A stretch of DNA of 64,000 bases, from contig JANQLV010000040.1 of NCBI GenBank assembly GCA_028280415.1, positions 1 to 64,000 on the forward strand, in the 5' to 3' direction. The notes beneath the pieces are model-generated. The model saw nothing but the letters and a program-made list of their open reading frames with translations. It searched no databases and was not told where the DNA came from. Shown in pieces: positions 35,201 to 44,025 of the stretch. How positions within the stretch are numbered: position 1 is the first letter of the stretch; every line of letters begins with the position of its first letter. This DNA is from Saprospiraceae bacterium. GTDB lineage: Bacteria; Bacteroidota; Bacteroidia; Chitinophagales; Saprospiraceae. The translations under genes and the position numbers were made by a program.

Positions 35201-36373
35201 CGCGTTCAGGTTATTCCCCTCCAGACAATCCGTACCGGTGCCAAGCTCAAAAGCATTTTCACACAGATCATTAATCTGCCCGTCTCCAATCACTTTAAAA
35301 TTATCAATACCGGCCCACCAGCCCCAGGCATTGCCATCAAAATAAGCAATGACAACCTGCATACTTTCACTACGAAAAGCAGAAAGGTCAACCTCTACCT
35401 GTTGATGTTCCATAAACTGTGGTCCTCCCACATCTTCCGAAAAGGTTTGCACCAACTGAGCTTCACTGCCATCCCAAACCCATACCGATACTTGTTCCAG
35501 GTCAGCATATTTTCTAAAAACCATATCCATTTGCAAAGTATAGTTTGCAAACTGGCTACCAGAAAAAACGGGACTAATCAGCAATGCATTTGAAAAAGCG
35601 GCATCCTGACCTAAACCATCATCGTCGAAATAGGCGAAGCAAGTTCCGTTCATAGAATTGCTGGAAGCATTTCCATTATCTATAAATCCAAACTGCCAAT
35701 CATCATCACCTTGTTGTATCTGCGTAGTCCAGCCAGTTGGAATAGTGCAATCATTAAAGGTTTCTAAAACGACATTCGTACCGCTTCCTTTTCCTACGAT
35801 TTCGATATTATCAACACCGGCCCACCAGCCCCAGATACCATTATCATCATATTCGATAACCAGTTGCATATTGCTACTCGCAAAAAAACTCAAATCCAGG
35901 GTAACATTTTCAAATTCAGAAAACTGTTCTCCCGTAGCATCGCCATCGCCCCAGGATCGAACTTCATGATAATTTACACCATCGAATACTTTAATTTTTA
36001 GCGTAGATCCCTGGTAGGGCCTCCAGTGTACATCCAGGTTGAGTTCAATTAATGGGAATTGTGTACCATCAAAAGCTGAAGAAATCACCTGGATCGTATA
36101 GGCCGGCGTATTATCTCCGGTTTCATCATCGTCAATAATCAACATACAGCTACCATCAATAGTACTTCCGTCGGAATCGCCATTATCGGGCATCCCTACA
36201 GTATAAACAGGTGTACCATCACCTATCACATTGAGAGACCAACCTACCGGAAAGGAACAGCTATTGAAATCTTCGGATAATAAACTGATTTGAGCCTGGG
36301 AAAAACCTGAAAAGAATAGGAGAAAAAAAGAGCATTTAAAAACTATCGCTAAAGGTGTTTTCATTTTTGCCAA
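32219..36373 (-). CDS. Giant secreted protein with jelly-roll, PPC-like and seven SprB repeats, T9SS
   Basis: A 1384-residue modular surface protein. It has a signal peptide (about 1-27), two similar lectin-like beta-sandwich domains of about 170 residues, both ending GWWAGVDN or GWWAGIDN (about 28-365), three PPC-like domains starting NDLCENA, NDDCANA and NDLCANA (about 366-760), seven SprB-type repeats of about 70 residues with the pattern PYTYxWSNG and GxYxVTVTDANGC (about 765-1300), and a T9SS type A domain (about 1305-1384, starting DLLPNPSSG). SprB repeats occur in gliding adhesins, so adhesion or matrix building is the likely role. No enzyme motif was seen. Confidence 0.85.
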   Translation of the reverse strand: MAKMKTPLAIVFKCSFFLLFFSGFSQAQISLLSEDFNSCSFPVGWSLNVIGDGTPVYTVGMPDNGDSDGSTIDGSCMLIIDDDETGDNTPAYTIQVISSAFDGTQFPLIELNLDVHWRPYQGSTLKIKVFDGVNYHEVRSWGDGDATGEQFSEFENVTLDLSFFASSNMQLVIEYDDNGIWGWWAGVDNIEIVGKGSGTNVVLETFNDCTIPTGWTTQIQQGDDDWQFGFIDNGNASSNSMNGTCFAYFDDDGLGQDAAFSNALLISPVFSGSQFANYTLQMDMVFRKYADLEQVSVWVWDGSEAQLVQTFSEDVGGPQFMEHQQVEVDLSAFRSESMQVVIAYFDGNAWGWWAGIDNFKVIGDGQINDLCENAFELGTGTDCLEGNNLNAIFDGSQPGCSDENIASIWYRYTADFTGILKIETKADFNDVITVYSGNCTTTSETACINRDEFGFTGEALYMDVSSGTEYLIRISGKEEAFGLARGQFCISAEQVSSYPVPPINDDCANAIPLTVNNTCYTGNNLNADFNGPEPSLNLKSRADIWYVFEATTSEEIEIQTNADFADVITLYSGICGTLSEVASNEYGQVLRTSGLQVGENYYIQIAGYFATVEGNLCIAVTETNPVPADNDLCANATEIIVGGGCVQGQNILANFDGPNPSCEIFSEANIWYQFIAPSSGGVKVNTGAEFVHSVAIFSGDCNELTELMCLNNPTRCDGYFEVGGLIPGETYFIQIASSLNTFGFIEGDLCISLLDYNSTSDFQPLELAININCITDGFGMIEYTATGGVGAYTFQGNTMQDTFATGEQYIVVVSDENNCEVSRIGTVECGGLPCVLTTELSALSVSCFGESNGQAFVEPLSGTGPYTYQWSNGATSALVNGLDVGVYSVTVQDAEGCPAELSVEITEPDLLLANIEATAESAEDTNDGTASVNPNGGTAPYTYVWSNGGNSQTIENLEPGIYSVTLTDANDCSIIESAVVSAFGCSLGVDFEVQEISCNGANDAFIEVYPQGGAEPFIYAWSNGANTDMVNNLGIGTYTVTVTDANGCPWIENFTFTEPAVLEVAATAINPADCNGNNTGTVTVMATGGTAPYTYAWSNGGVGETQNDLFAGDYTVTVTDGNGCTETHAIEILEPAMVTPMSVNPQDVSCFGNNDGVGTILVEGGTSPYTYLWDDPANQTNSQATNLASGTYNVLVTDANGCTGNASVTINEPGEIALTVDAVFDETNGQSNGAISITLSGGIAPYTYQWLYNGTNYSNSADLTNLPAGEYVLQITDANDCIQTFESIIVDNLVGISDPELEARIDLLPNPSSGIFQLNIALENSSNVNIMITDVSGKILIRTDREQINIKTYDFNFSEWPAAVYPIKIFIDDKIVLKQLVIQK

Positions 36374-36962
36374 TTAAATAGTCATCTAATTTTAAACAAC
36401 CGCAAGAACCCAGTAGCTGTTTATTTAACTATAATTAAAAAGATAAATTGCTTATAGCCTAAAAAAATAATATAATCAAAACTCAGATTTAAGAACCCAT
36501 ATTATTGAACAATATATAGATTTAAAAACTTATATGATAAAACTACTTTCTTACAGACTTATAAAATATTATCTAAAAATAATGAGTTTTAGGTATAATA
36601 CCACTGAATTAAGTATTTTTATTGTTAAGTATAAGTCATGATCAGAAAAATTCAGCTGGTACCAATCCAATTTTTTTTATTTTTATTTAGCTGGATCGTT
36701 TATTGTACGGAAATAGCAAGGAATAATAGGATCAATTTAGATTTGTCTCTAATATGATCCGAAAGGTTCTGATATTATTTCGACATCAAAGCAGTGTACA
36801 AATCATATACCCGATTTTCCCGATTGCTGATGATTTACTATTTTTTGATAAATCAATCGTAATTTACTTGCTAATAAATGCTTTTTAACGAGCAAATTAT
36901 TGAAAGATTTATCCTATTGATATTTTGTTTATTTCGTTTTTAAACGTTTGAAAAAATATAAC
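36374..36962. other. AT-rich intergenic region
   Basis: A 589-base, very AT-rich gap between the divergent SprB-repeat gene and the DUF1800 gene. It presumably holds both promoters, but no clear paired element was found. A 39-codon frame (36638-36757) encodes a single hydrophobic segment after a basic start (MIRKIQ) and could be a membrane mini-protein, with little support. No RNA gene was recognised. Confidence 0.45.
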
Positions 36963-38417
36963 ATGGTTCTACAAAACTGCGCAGTCAATTCGATTGCACC
37001 TTATGAGCCGAGTCCTCAAAATCCCTGGAATGCCCAAAAAGTAGCTCATCTGTACCGTCGATTGGGTTTTGGAGCCTCTTCTGCAGATATACAAGCCGGA
37101 CTCGCCATGAATCCTTCTCAACTTGTGGATCAATTAATTGATAATGCTATTGCGCTTGGTTCTCCTGCCCCACCCCTCTGGGCCAATTATACCGCCGATG
37201 ATTATAATGGTGACTTTGATTTGATTTTTCAGCATCAGCGAGAATTCCTAAGCCGCTGGATACGCGAGATGGCGACGGAAGGCGTTCGCAGTAAAATCGC
37301 TTTATTTTGGCATAATCATTTTGTCACCGAACTGGAAGTTTATCGCTGTAACAGCTCTTTATGGGCCTATTATAATATTTTGCATACCTATACACTGGGC
37401 AATTTTCGGACATTTGTAGAAGAGATAGGTAAAACCCCTGCAATGTTGGTATATCTGAATGGAAATCAAAACATCGCCGCAGAACCCAACGAAAATTATG
37501 CCCGGGAATTGATGGAGCTTTTTACTATGGGAGAAGGCAACGGATATACACAGGAGGATATCGTCGAAGTCTCTCGTGCGCTGACCGGCTGGCGCATGGA
37601 TATGTACGCCTGTACTCCGGCTTATTTTGATACCAGCTATTTTGATAATACTCCCAAAACCATTTTCGGACAAACGGGTAACTGGGATTATGATGATGTA
37701 CATGATTTAATCTTCTCCCTTCGTCAAAATGAAATAGCTAATTATATCTGTAGTAAAATTTACAGCCATTTCATCAGCCCGAATATTAATCCACAAATGG
37801 TTGAACAGATGGCCAATACATTTTTGGCCAACAACTGGGAACTTGCTCCCGTATTTCGGCAAATATTTAAAAGTGAACATTTTTTCGATGAGCTGAGCAT
37901 AGGTACGCAAATTAAAGATCCTATTAGCATTTTTGTCAGCTTACTAAAAACTCCGGACTTTCAGTATGATACACATTATAATGATGATATGACCAATACT
38001 ATGGCATACATGTGTAGTGAGCTCGGTCAGTCTCTTTTCAATCCCGTTGATGTGGCCGGTTGGCCGGGGTACCGCAGTTGGCTCAACGAAAACACACTTA
38101 CTTCACGCTGGGCCTACGTCAACGAAATTCTATACGACTTTGAGGATAGTGCCAAAGAAGCATTGGTAGGTTTGGCTATCGATCTTACCAATAACTCAAA
38201 CGATCCAACAATCATTGTACAAACTATAGCCGAACTCTTCATACCACTACCTCTCAGTGCAGAGCATGTAGAAGTAGCCGTTTTAAATTTTAAAGGAGAT
38301 ATTCCCGAAAATTATTTCGATGATGGAAGCTGGAACCTTTTCTGGGACGAAGCGCCAGATCAAATGATCAACCTTTTGAGTTATCTGACGCGTCTGCCCG
38401 AATTCCAGCTCTGCTAA
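36963..38417 (+). CDS. DUF1800 protein
   Basis: The start chosen is ATG 36963, five codons inside a TTG-initiated frame, giving 484 residues. The DUF1800 signatures are clear: HLYRRLGFGASSADI near the N-terminus, then RSKIALFWHNHFV, ENYARELMELFTMGEG, SRALTGWRM and DVAGWPGYRSWL. DUF1800 proteins are nearly always encoded next to a DUF1501 protein, as here, and are presumed to form an exported or surface pair of unknown activity. No signal peptide is visible in this one. The DUF1501 gene starts 44 bases after its stop. Confidence 0.92.
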   Translation: MVLQNCAVNSIAPYEPSPQNPWNAQKVAHLYRRLGFGASSADIQAGLAMNPSQLVDQLIDNAIALGSPAPPLWANYTADDYNGDFDLIFQHQREFLSRWIREMATEGVRSKIALFWHNHFVTELEVYRCNSSLWAYYNILHTYTLGNFRTFVEEIGKTPAMLVYLNGNQNIAAEPNENYARELMELFTMGEGNGYTQEDIVEVSRALTGWRMDMYACTPAYFDTSYFDNTPKTIFGQTGNWDYDDVHDLIFSLRQNEIANYICSKIYSHFISPNINPQMVEQMANTFLANNWELAPVFRQIFKSEHFFDELSIGTQIKDPISIFVSLLKTPDFQYDTHYNDDMTNTMAYMCSELGQSLFNPVDVAGWPGYRSWLNENTLTSRWAYVNEILYDFEDSAKEALVGLAIDLTNNSNDPTIIVQTIAELFIPLPLSAEHVEVAVLNFKGDIPENYFDDGSWNLFWDEAPDQMINLLSYLTRLPEFQLC

Positions 38418-38461
38418 AATCCTGAGAAAAAATAAAAGCCTAAATCCAAAATTATTATTTC

Positions 38462-40096
38462 ATGTGTGATAAACACCAACCTTCGATAAATAAAAAAGTA
38501 AAAAAACGTTATGGCAGTGCTTTGGAGCATGGAAAAGCACATGATCAGCAGCACAAGTGGTCACGTCGGGATTTCATGCGCAAATTAGGTATTGCGGCTG
38601 CCGGTGCTCCCCTCGTATTAGGCGGTACTCCGGTTGCAGCTTTCAATGCCGCACCTTTGCTGGCAGGTCTTAATGCCAGTGATTGTGATCGAATTCTGGT
38701 ACTCATCCGGCTTAAAGGAGGAAATGACGGGCTCAATACACTCATCCCCAGGAGTAATGACGAATATTATAATATCCGCCCAAGTCTGGCCATTCAGGAA
38801 AACAACCTCTGGGCACTTAATGATGAATTCGGGATGCATAGTGCAACTATCGACCTACAGCCTTTTTGGGAAGAAGGCAGAATGAAGATTATCCACAATG
38901 TAGGTTATCCCGATCAGAATTATTCTCATTTTCGATCTTCAGATATTTGGGCATCAGCTTCTGATTCAGATGTCGAGGATAGTAGCGGCTGGATCGGACG
39001 GCTGATGGAAATTAATTTTCCGGCATTTATGGATGCCCCTCCGGTAGTGCCACCCGCTTTGCAGATTGGTGTACAAACCAATCAGGTTTTCAGAGGTTAT
39101 GGTACAAATATGGCACTTTCAATCAGTAACCCTACCGAGTTCTATCAGATTGCTCAAAGTGGCCAGTTATACGATACTTCTTTGTTGGGAGATTGCGCGC
39201 CGGATCAGGAACTAAGTTTTGTCAGAGAGACTGCGAATAGTGCTTACAGGTACTCCGAAACGATTCGGGATGCTTATAATAATGGTAGTAATCAGGCCAG
39301 TTATCCTGGCAACCGGCTGGCAGAGCAAATGGCAATTGTAGCTCGCCTGATCAAAGGAAATCTGGGAACGAAAGTTTATATGGTTTCAATCGGGGGCTTT
39401 GATACCCATGCCGATCAAGCTGAATGGCATGCAGAATTACTGAATTACCTGGGTTCTTCCGTTAAAGCCTTCTTCGACGATCTGGCTGCCGGTGGTTCTG
39501 ATCAGAATGTGATGGCTATGACTTTTTCCGAATTTGGACGAACGATTTTCGAAAATGGTTCCGCAGGTACGGATCACGGTACAGGTAGCCCAATGTTTTT
39601 ATTCGGGCCCGAATCCCTGGGAAGCGACTTTGTAGGAACGCCACCCGATTTGGAAAATCCCGGTCCTTACGGCGATCCGGAATATTCAGTCGATTTCCGG
39701 TCAGTATACTCAACGATGTTAAAGGACTGGCTTTGCGTAGATCCGACTGTAACCGATTATGTGCTGGGGCAAACTTTTGAACCCATTTCGGGACTCGTTC
39801 CTCCCGGTTCACCTGCAATCGGCTCAAATGATACTGCCGCGTTATTAGGCCATAATCCCGATCCGAATACACCGGGTACGATTTTATTAAAATATGCGAT
39901 CAAGCAAAGAGGAACTACCCGCTTAAGAATACTCACTACTTCGGGACAGCCCATCAGAACCTTATTTACAGAATTTAAAGATCGTAATAGTTATACCTTC
40001 TCTTTCAGACCTTCGGATTACTTCCTACCTCCGGGAGAATATATTTATCAGCTGGATACCGGTGGAAGAATCTATAATAGAACACTTAGATTTTAA
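38462..40096 (+). CDS. DUF1501 protein with Tat signal and T9SS-like C-terminus
   Basis: A 544-residue protein of the alkaline-phosphatase-like DUF1501 family. A twin-arginine motif SRRDFMRK (residues 34-41) precedes a hydrophobic Ala/Gly-rich segment, so export is by Tat in a folded state, probably with a metal. Family motifs include LIRLKGGNDGLNTLIP, NVGYPDQNYSHFRSSDIW, IGGFDTHADQ and FSEFGRTIFENGSAGTDHGTG. The last 75 residues (from about 468) look like a T9SS sorting domain (LRILTTSGQPIRTLF, GEYIYQLDTGG). It is cotranscribed with the DUF1800 gene. The Tat-then-T9SS combination is uncommon. Confidence 0.9.
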   Translation: MCDKHQPSINKKVKKRYGSALEHGKAHDQQHKWSRRDFMRKLGIAAAGAPLVLGGTPVAAFNAAPLLAGLNASDCDRILVLIRLKGGNDGLNTLIPRSNDEYYNIRPSLAIQENNLWALNDEFGMHSATIDLQPFWEEGRMKIIHNVGYPDQNYSHFRSSDIWASASDSDVEDSSGWIGRLMEINFPAFMDAPPVVPPALQIGVQTNQVFRGYGTNMALSISNPTEFYQIAQSGQLYDTSLLGDCAPDQELSFVRETANSAYRYSETIRDAYNNGSNQASYPGNRLAEQMAIVARLIKGNLGTKVYMVSIGGFDTHADQAEWHAELLNYLGSSVKAFFDDLAAGGSDQNVMAMTFSEFGRTIFENGSAGTDHGTGSPMFLFGPESLGSDFVGTPPDLENPGPYGDPEYSVDFRSVYSTMLKDWLCVDPTVTDYVLGQTFEPISGLVPPGSPAIGSNDTAALLGHNPDPNTPGTILLKYAIKQRGTTRLRILTTSGQPIRTLFTEFKDRNSYTFSFRPSDYFLPPGEYIYQLDTGGRIYNRTLRF

Positions 40097-40251
40097 ATCA
40101 AAATATCAAACTCCAGCCTGAGTTATCCCGGATTTTGCTTAAGCTCCGCCGGGAAATGGAATAGTATAGCGCTGTTTATTGTTGAGTGGAACAGGTGTTA
40201 GGCAGTAGGTATTGGGATTTAGGTATTTCGAGGAGGCTAATGCTGGATCAA

Positions 40252-40809
40252 TCATTTTTCCCGAATCAGTTCAAAATAAAACATATCAACCAAGGTGCCA
40301 TGAAAGGTTCTGAAATCCTGTTTAAAAAAACCGCACTCTACAAATCCTACTTTTTTAGCCACCCGAATACTGGCCTCATTGCCCCGTTTGATACGCAGCC
40401 GGATTTTATTCATCCCCAGTGATCCAAAACAATAATCAACAATAGCCTCCAAAGCTTCTGTAGCATAACCTTTTCCGGATTCTTCCATAGAAATAAAATA
40501 TCCAAGTTCACATCTTTTTACCGCATTATCGATATACATAATGCTGATATGCCCAAGGTAGGCTTCTGTCTGTTTGTCCAAAATGGCATTCCAAAGCCAC
40601 TTCCCCATGAGGCGATCCTGTTCCAGACGAGCAAGAAATTGGCGGGAAGCATCAATCGTCGGGTTTGAGCGTAGCGTATAAGGGCCGGTATCGTAGAGCT
40701 GAGTTTCATTATCTCTCACAAATTGATACAAACAAGGCGCATCCCCTGATTGAAAAGTTCGAATCAACAATCGAGCAGTATAAATTTGAACTTGCTTTAG
40801 TGATTTCAT
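40252..40809 (-). CDS. GNAT N-acetyltransferase, RimJ/RimL type
   Basis: A 185-residue acetyltransferase using acetyl-CoA. The N-terminal strand YTARLLIRTFQSGDAP and the CoA-binding loop with ELGYFISMEESGKGYATEAL (the Gly/Lys/Gly element) place it in the RimJ/RimL-like subgroup that acetylates protein N-termini or small amines. A later motif, NEASIRVAKKVGFVECG, is also standard. Its actual substrate is unknown. It is convergent with the DUF1501 gene and divergent from the PaiB-like gene. Confidence 0.9.
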   Translation of the reverse strand: MKSLKQVQIYTARLLIRTFQSGDAPCLYQFVRDNETQLYDTGPYTLRSNPTIDASRQFLARLEQDRLMGKWLWNAILDKQTEAYLGHISIMYIDNAVKRCELGYFISMEESGKGYATEALEAIVDYCFGSLGMNKIRLRIKRGNEASIRVAKKVGFVECGFFKQDFRTFHGTLVDMFYFELIREK

Positions 40810-40912
40810 TAATGTAAGTTACAAGCAATTTGTGAAATAACAGGTTTAGGACAAGCGAAAATGGCCAAGTTTATACGCAGTTATGTCCTAATACTTATCA
40901 AAAAATTATGCG

Positions 40913-41521
40913 ATGTATATTCCAAAACAATATCAGGGGAAAAGCAGAAACGATGCGATCACTTTCATGCAGCGATACAATTTTGGAATCATTGTATCAT
41001 CCGCAGGTGTAAGACCTATCGCTACTCATCTTCCCTTCACTATTATGGAAAAAGAGGAGCAGGTCTTTCTTTTCTCACATTTTGCCAGAGCCAATGAGCA
41101 ACTGAATCAATTAAACGATCAGGAAGTCCTCATTATTTTTTCGGAACCGCATGCTTATATCTCTCCCCGTTTTTATAATAAAAAAGAAAACGTTCCGACC
41201 TGGAATTATCTTTCTGTACATGCTTATGGCAAAGTCCGTCTTTTACACAAGGAATCAGAAAAGATGGAAGTTTTAGAGCGAATGATACTTGATTTCGAAC
41301 CGGATTATAAAAAGCAATGGGATGATCTTTCCGGAAAGTACAAATCAGGGATGTCCAGAGGAATCGTAGCATTTGAAATCAAAGTAGAAGAGCTACAATA
41401 CAAAGAAAAGCTCAGTCAGAATAAAAAAGAGCAGGAAAGACAAAATATAATCGACGCATTTTCCCAAAGTCAGCATGATCATGAAAGGGAAATAGCAAAG
41501 TATATGAACAGAGATCAATGA
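40913..41521 (+). CDS. PaiB-like FMN-binding protein
   Basis: A 202-residue member of the FMN-binding negative transcriptional regulator family. The N-terminus MYIPKQYQGKSRNDAITFMQ, the ATHLPFTI strand, LFSHFARANEQ, SEPHAYISPRFY and NVPTWNYLSVHAYG are family hallmarks. PaiB of Bacillus represses protease and sporulation genes, while other members bind FMN in a split-barrel and may be oxidoreductases. No DNA-binding domain is obvious here, so an enzymatic or flavin-sensing role is as likely as repression. The C-terminus is a charged helix. Confidence 0.9.
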   Translation: MYIPKQYQGKSRNDAITFMQRYNFGIIVSSAGVRPIATHLPFTIMEKEEQVFLFSHFARANEQLNQLNDQEVLIIFSEPHAYISPRFYNKKENVPTWNYLSVHAYGKVRLLHKESEKMEVLERMILDFEPDYKKQWDDLSGKYKSGMSRGIVAFEIKVEELQYKEKLSQNKKEQERQNIIDAFSQSQHDHEREIAKYMNRDQ

Positions 41522-41818
41522 TGTGTTCAAAGAAGGAACAGGAAATACAGTAAAGCATTCGTATTAAGAGCAGTATTATATTCCTAATCGCAAGAAGAAG
41601 GTCATGTACAATTGGAATATCCTGGCCAATAATAGTCCGCCAGAACAGACCAATAGCTTAAGCGCATATTGTCATTTTTTGAGCAAAGAGTATTACAAAG
41701 TAGTATTGAAGGCTTCAAATGCGATAATTACATAATATTATTAATAAAGTTAGCGTTTTTATTTTGATTTAATCTAAATAAGAATTAGTTTTGCCTATCT
41801 TTATTAACAACAATCATC
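41522..41818. other. Intergenic region without a recognised gene
   Basis: Nearly 300 bases with no coding frame of note. Near the end, TATCTTTA (41796-41803) resembles a -7 element and lies 16 bases before the small Cys/Lys-rich ORF. Confidence 0.4.
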
Positions 41819-41968
41819 ATGAGTACCCTTAGAGTAAAAACAGCAGCACCGGATACAATTATTCGCCTACCCTTTGCCCTGCCGATTATTGAAGGAAAAA
41901 AACTAAAAAAGAAATGCTGCAAGAAATATAAAAAGGGCAAGCGATGTGGTCGTTGCCCTAATAGATAG
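41819..41968 (+). CDS. Small Cys/Lys-rich protein (49 aa)
   Basis: A short ATG-initiated frame encoding a 49-residue basic protein. The N-terminal half is ordinary (MSTLRVKTAAPDTIIRLPFA). The C-terminal half is Lys-rich with four cysteines in a CC then CGRC pattern (KKKCCKKYKKGKRCGRCPNR). I have an impression of similar tails in other Bacteroidota small proteins but no named family. Paired Cys in a basic context suggests metal (Zn) or nucleic-acid binding, which is inference. A -7-like element lies just upstream, and the convergent lepA gene ends 43 bases downstream. Confidence 0.6.
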   Translation: MSTLRVKTAAPDTIIRLPFALPIIEGKKLKKKCCKKYKKGKRCGRCPNR

Positions 41969-42010
41969 TTTTATTTTTGAGACTATTTTCGAAAAAAGTG
42001 AATATGCTTC

Positions 42011-43810
42011 CTATTCATCCAGCTTCAAAACCTGTATAAATGCTTTTTGCGGTACTTCTACATTACCAATCTGACGCATTTTCTTCTTTCCCTTCTTCTG
42101 TTTTTCCAATAGTTTACGCTTTCGGGTAATATCCCCTCCATAACATTTGGCCGTTACATCTTTTCGAAGTGCAGAGATCGTCTCCCTAGCAATCACCTTA
42201 GCTCCAATAGCCGCCTGAATAGCAATTTTAAACTGCTGGCGAGGAAGTAATTCTCTTAATCGTTTACATATCTTACGGCCAAAAGATTCTGCTTTTTGAC
42301 GGTGTACCAGTGCAGACAAAGCATCTACGGGATCACCATTGAGTTTGATATCCAGTTTAACCAGATCGGATTGCTGGTAATTAAGCGGTGAATAATCAAA
42401 AGAAGCATAACCTCTGGAAATGGATTTCAATTTATCATAAAAATCAAATACAATCTCTGCCAAAGGCATTTCGAAAGTTAGTTCGACCCGGGTAGTTGTC
42501 AGATAAATCTGCTTAGTCAGGGTCCCCCGCTTGTCCATAGCCAGCTTCATGATCTGTCCAATATATTCGGGCTTGGTAATGATCTGCGCAACAATAAAAG
42601 GTTCTTCTACAAAGGCCAGAGTCGAAGGGTCCGGTAAATCTGCCGGTGTTTTTACCAGAAATTTCTCGCTATCCTTTTTATTGGTTTTAGCAAAATAGGT
42701 CACATTGGGAACGGTAGTGATTACTTCCATATCAAATTCCCTGGACAAACGCTCCTGTATAATTTCGAGGTGTAGCATGCCGAGAAAACCACAACGGAAG
42801 CCAAAACCGAGCGCCACAGAGGTCTCGGGTTCAAAAACCAGTGAAGCATCATTAAGCTGAAGCTTTTCGAGGCTATCGCGCAAGTCTTCATAATCTTCAT
42901 TCTCAATTGGAAAAATTCCGGCGAAGACCATTGGTTTTACATCTTCAAAACCCTGAATCGCTTCTGCACAAGGGCGAGCGGCATGGGTTATCGTATCCCC
43001 TACTTTAATTTCCTTGGATTCCTTGATCCCCGTAATCACATAACCTACATCCCCCGCAGATAATTGCTTTTGCGGAACCTGATTCAACTGTAAAACGCCA
43101 ATTTCATCCGCATCGTATTCTTTACCGGTATTTACAAAACGGACCTTATCCCTGGATTTCAATGTACCATTTAGTATCCTGAAATAGGCGATAACTCCAC
43201 GATAAGAGTTGAATACAGAATCAAAGATCAAAGCCTGTAGTGGTGCCCCGGGATCTCCTTCCGGCGGAGGAATCCGATCTATAATTGCATTCATGATATC
43301 CTGCACTCCCAGACCAGTTTTGCCACTCGCCAGTACAATCTCTTCTTTTTCACAGCCAATCAAATCGATAACCTGATCCGAAACCTCATCAACCATCGCC
43401 GATTCCATATCTACTTTATTAAGAACCGGAATGATCTCCAGATCATTATCAATAGCGAGGTATAGATTAGAAATTGTTTGCGCCTGAATTCCCTGTGAAG
43501 CATCGACCAGGAGCAAAGCACCTTCACATGCTGCCAAAGAGCGGGATACTTCATATGAAAAATCCACGTGTCCCGGGGTATCTATCAGATTAAATGTATA
43601 TTTTTCACCATCCGTATGATTGTAGTACATCTGGATAGCATGACTCTTGATCGTAATCCCCCTTTCGCGTTCTAAGTCCATATCATCCAGCGCCTGATCC
43701 TGCATTTCACGCTCGGAGATCGTTTTTGTAAATTCCAAAAGGCGATCCGAAAGCGTACTTTTTCCATGATCAATATGAGCAATCACACAAAAATTTCTGA
43801 TATTCTTCAT
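42011..43810 (-). CDS. lepA: Elongation factor 4 (LepA)
   Basis: A 599-residue translational GTPase of the normal family length. The start [20 protein letters not shown] contains the P-loop, followed by the G2 region with RGITIK, G3 DTPGHVDF, G4 NKVD, and the LepA-specific C-terminal domain ([20 protein letters not shown], then [20 protein letters not shown]). LepA binds ribosomes and promotes back-translocation or initiation-related steps under stress. It is a single gene with its own promoter-like sequence upstream on the minus strand. Confidence 0.98.
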   Translation of the reverse strand: MKNIRNFCVIAHIDHGKSTLSDRLLEFTKTISEREMQDQALDDMDLERERGITIKSHAIQMYYNHTDGEKYTFNLIDTPGHVDFSYEVSRSLAACEGALLLVDASQGIQAQTISNLYLAIDNDLEIIPVLNKVDMESAMVDEVSDQVIDLIGCEKEEIVLASGKTGLGVQDIMNAIIDRIPPPEGDPGAPLQALIFDSVFNSYRGVIAYFRILNGTLKSRDKVRFVNTGKEYDADEIGVLQLNQVPQKQLSAGDVGYVITGIKESKEIKVGDTITHAARPCAEAIQGFEDVKPMVFAGIFPIENEDYEDLRDSLEKLQLNDASLVFEPETSVALGFGFRCGFLGMLHLEIIQERLSREFDMEVITTVPNVTYFAKTNKKDSEKFLVKTPADLPDPSTLAFVEEPFIVAQIITKPEYIGQIMKLAMDKRGTLTKQIYLTTTRVELTFEMPLAEIVFDFYDKLKSISRGYASFDYSPLNYQQSDLVKLDIKLNGDPVDALSALVHRQKAESFGRKICKRLRELLPRQQFKIAIQAAIGAKVIARETISALRKDVTAKCYGGDITRKRKLLEKQKKGKKKMRQIGNVEVPQKAFIQVLKLDE

Positions 43811-43827
43811 CTATATTGATTATTTTT

Positions 43828-43859
43828 TGAATATAGTCCTCACAGAGAATAAATACAAA
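43828..43859 (-). promoter_or_regulatory. Putative promoter of lepA
   Basis: On the minus strand TTTG, a 20-base spacer and TATATTCA give a Bacteroidota-type promoter with two mismatches in the -7 element, 18 bases upstream of the lepA start. Confidence 0.4.
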
Positions 43860-44025
43860 GTCTAATTATGAATCAATCTTTGTCAGATAATCTATTTGCT
43901 GCAAATGCCTTACATTCAATTTTTAGTCCACAAATATACGGCTTTTTATATTTGAAAGGGAGGTCAATTCGGTAATACTTTTGTTTGTATGAAACATCGT
44001 TTTTTGATAAAAGTTGTACTAAAAA

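Noticed and set aside
36638-36757. 39-codon hydrophobic mini-ORF
   Set aside because: The region is very AT-rich, where TTT/ATT codons give hydrophobic peptides by chance. There is no promoter or homology support.
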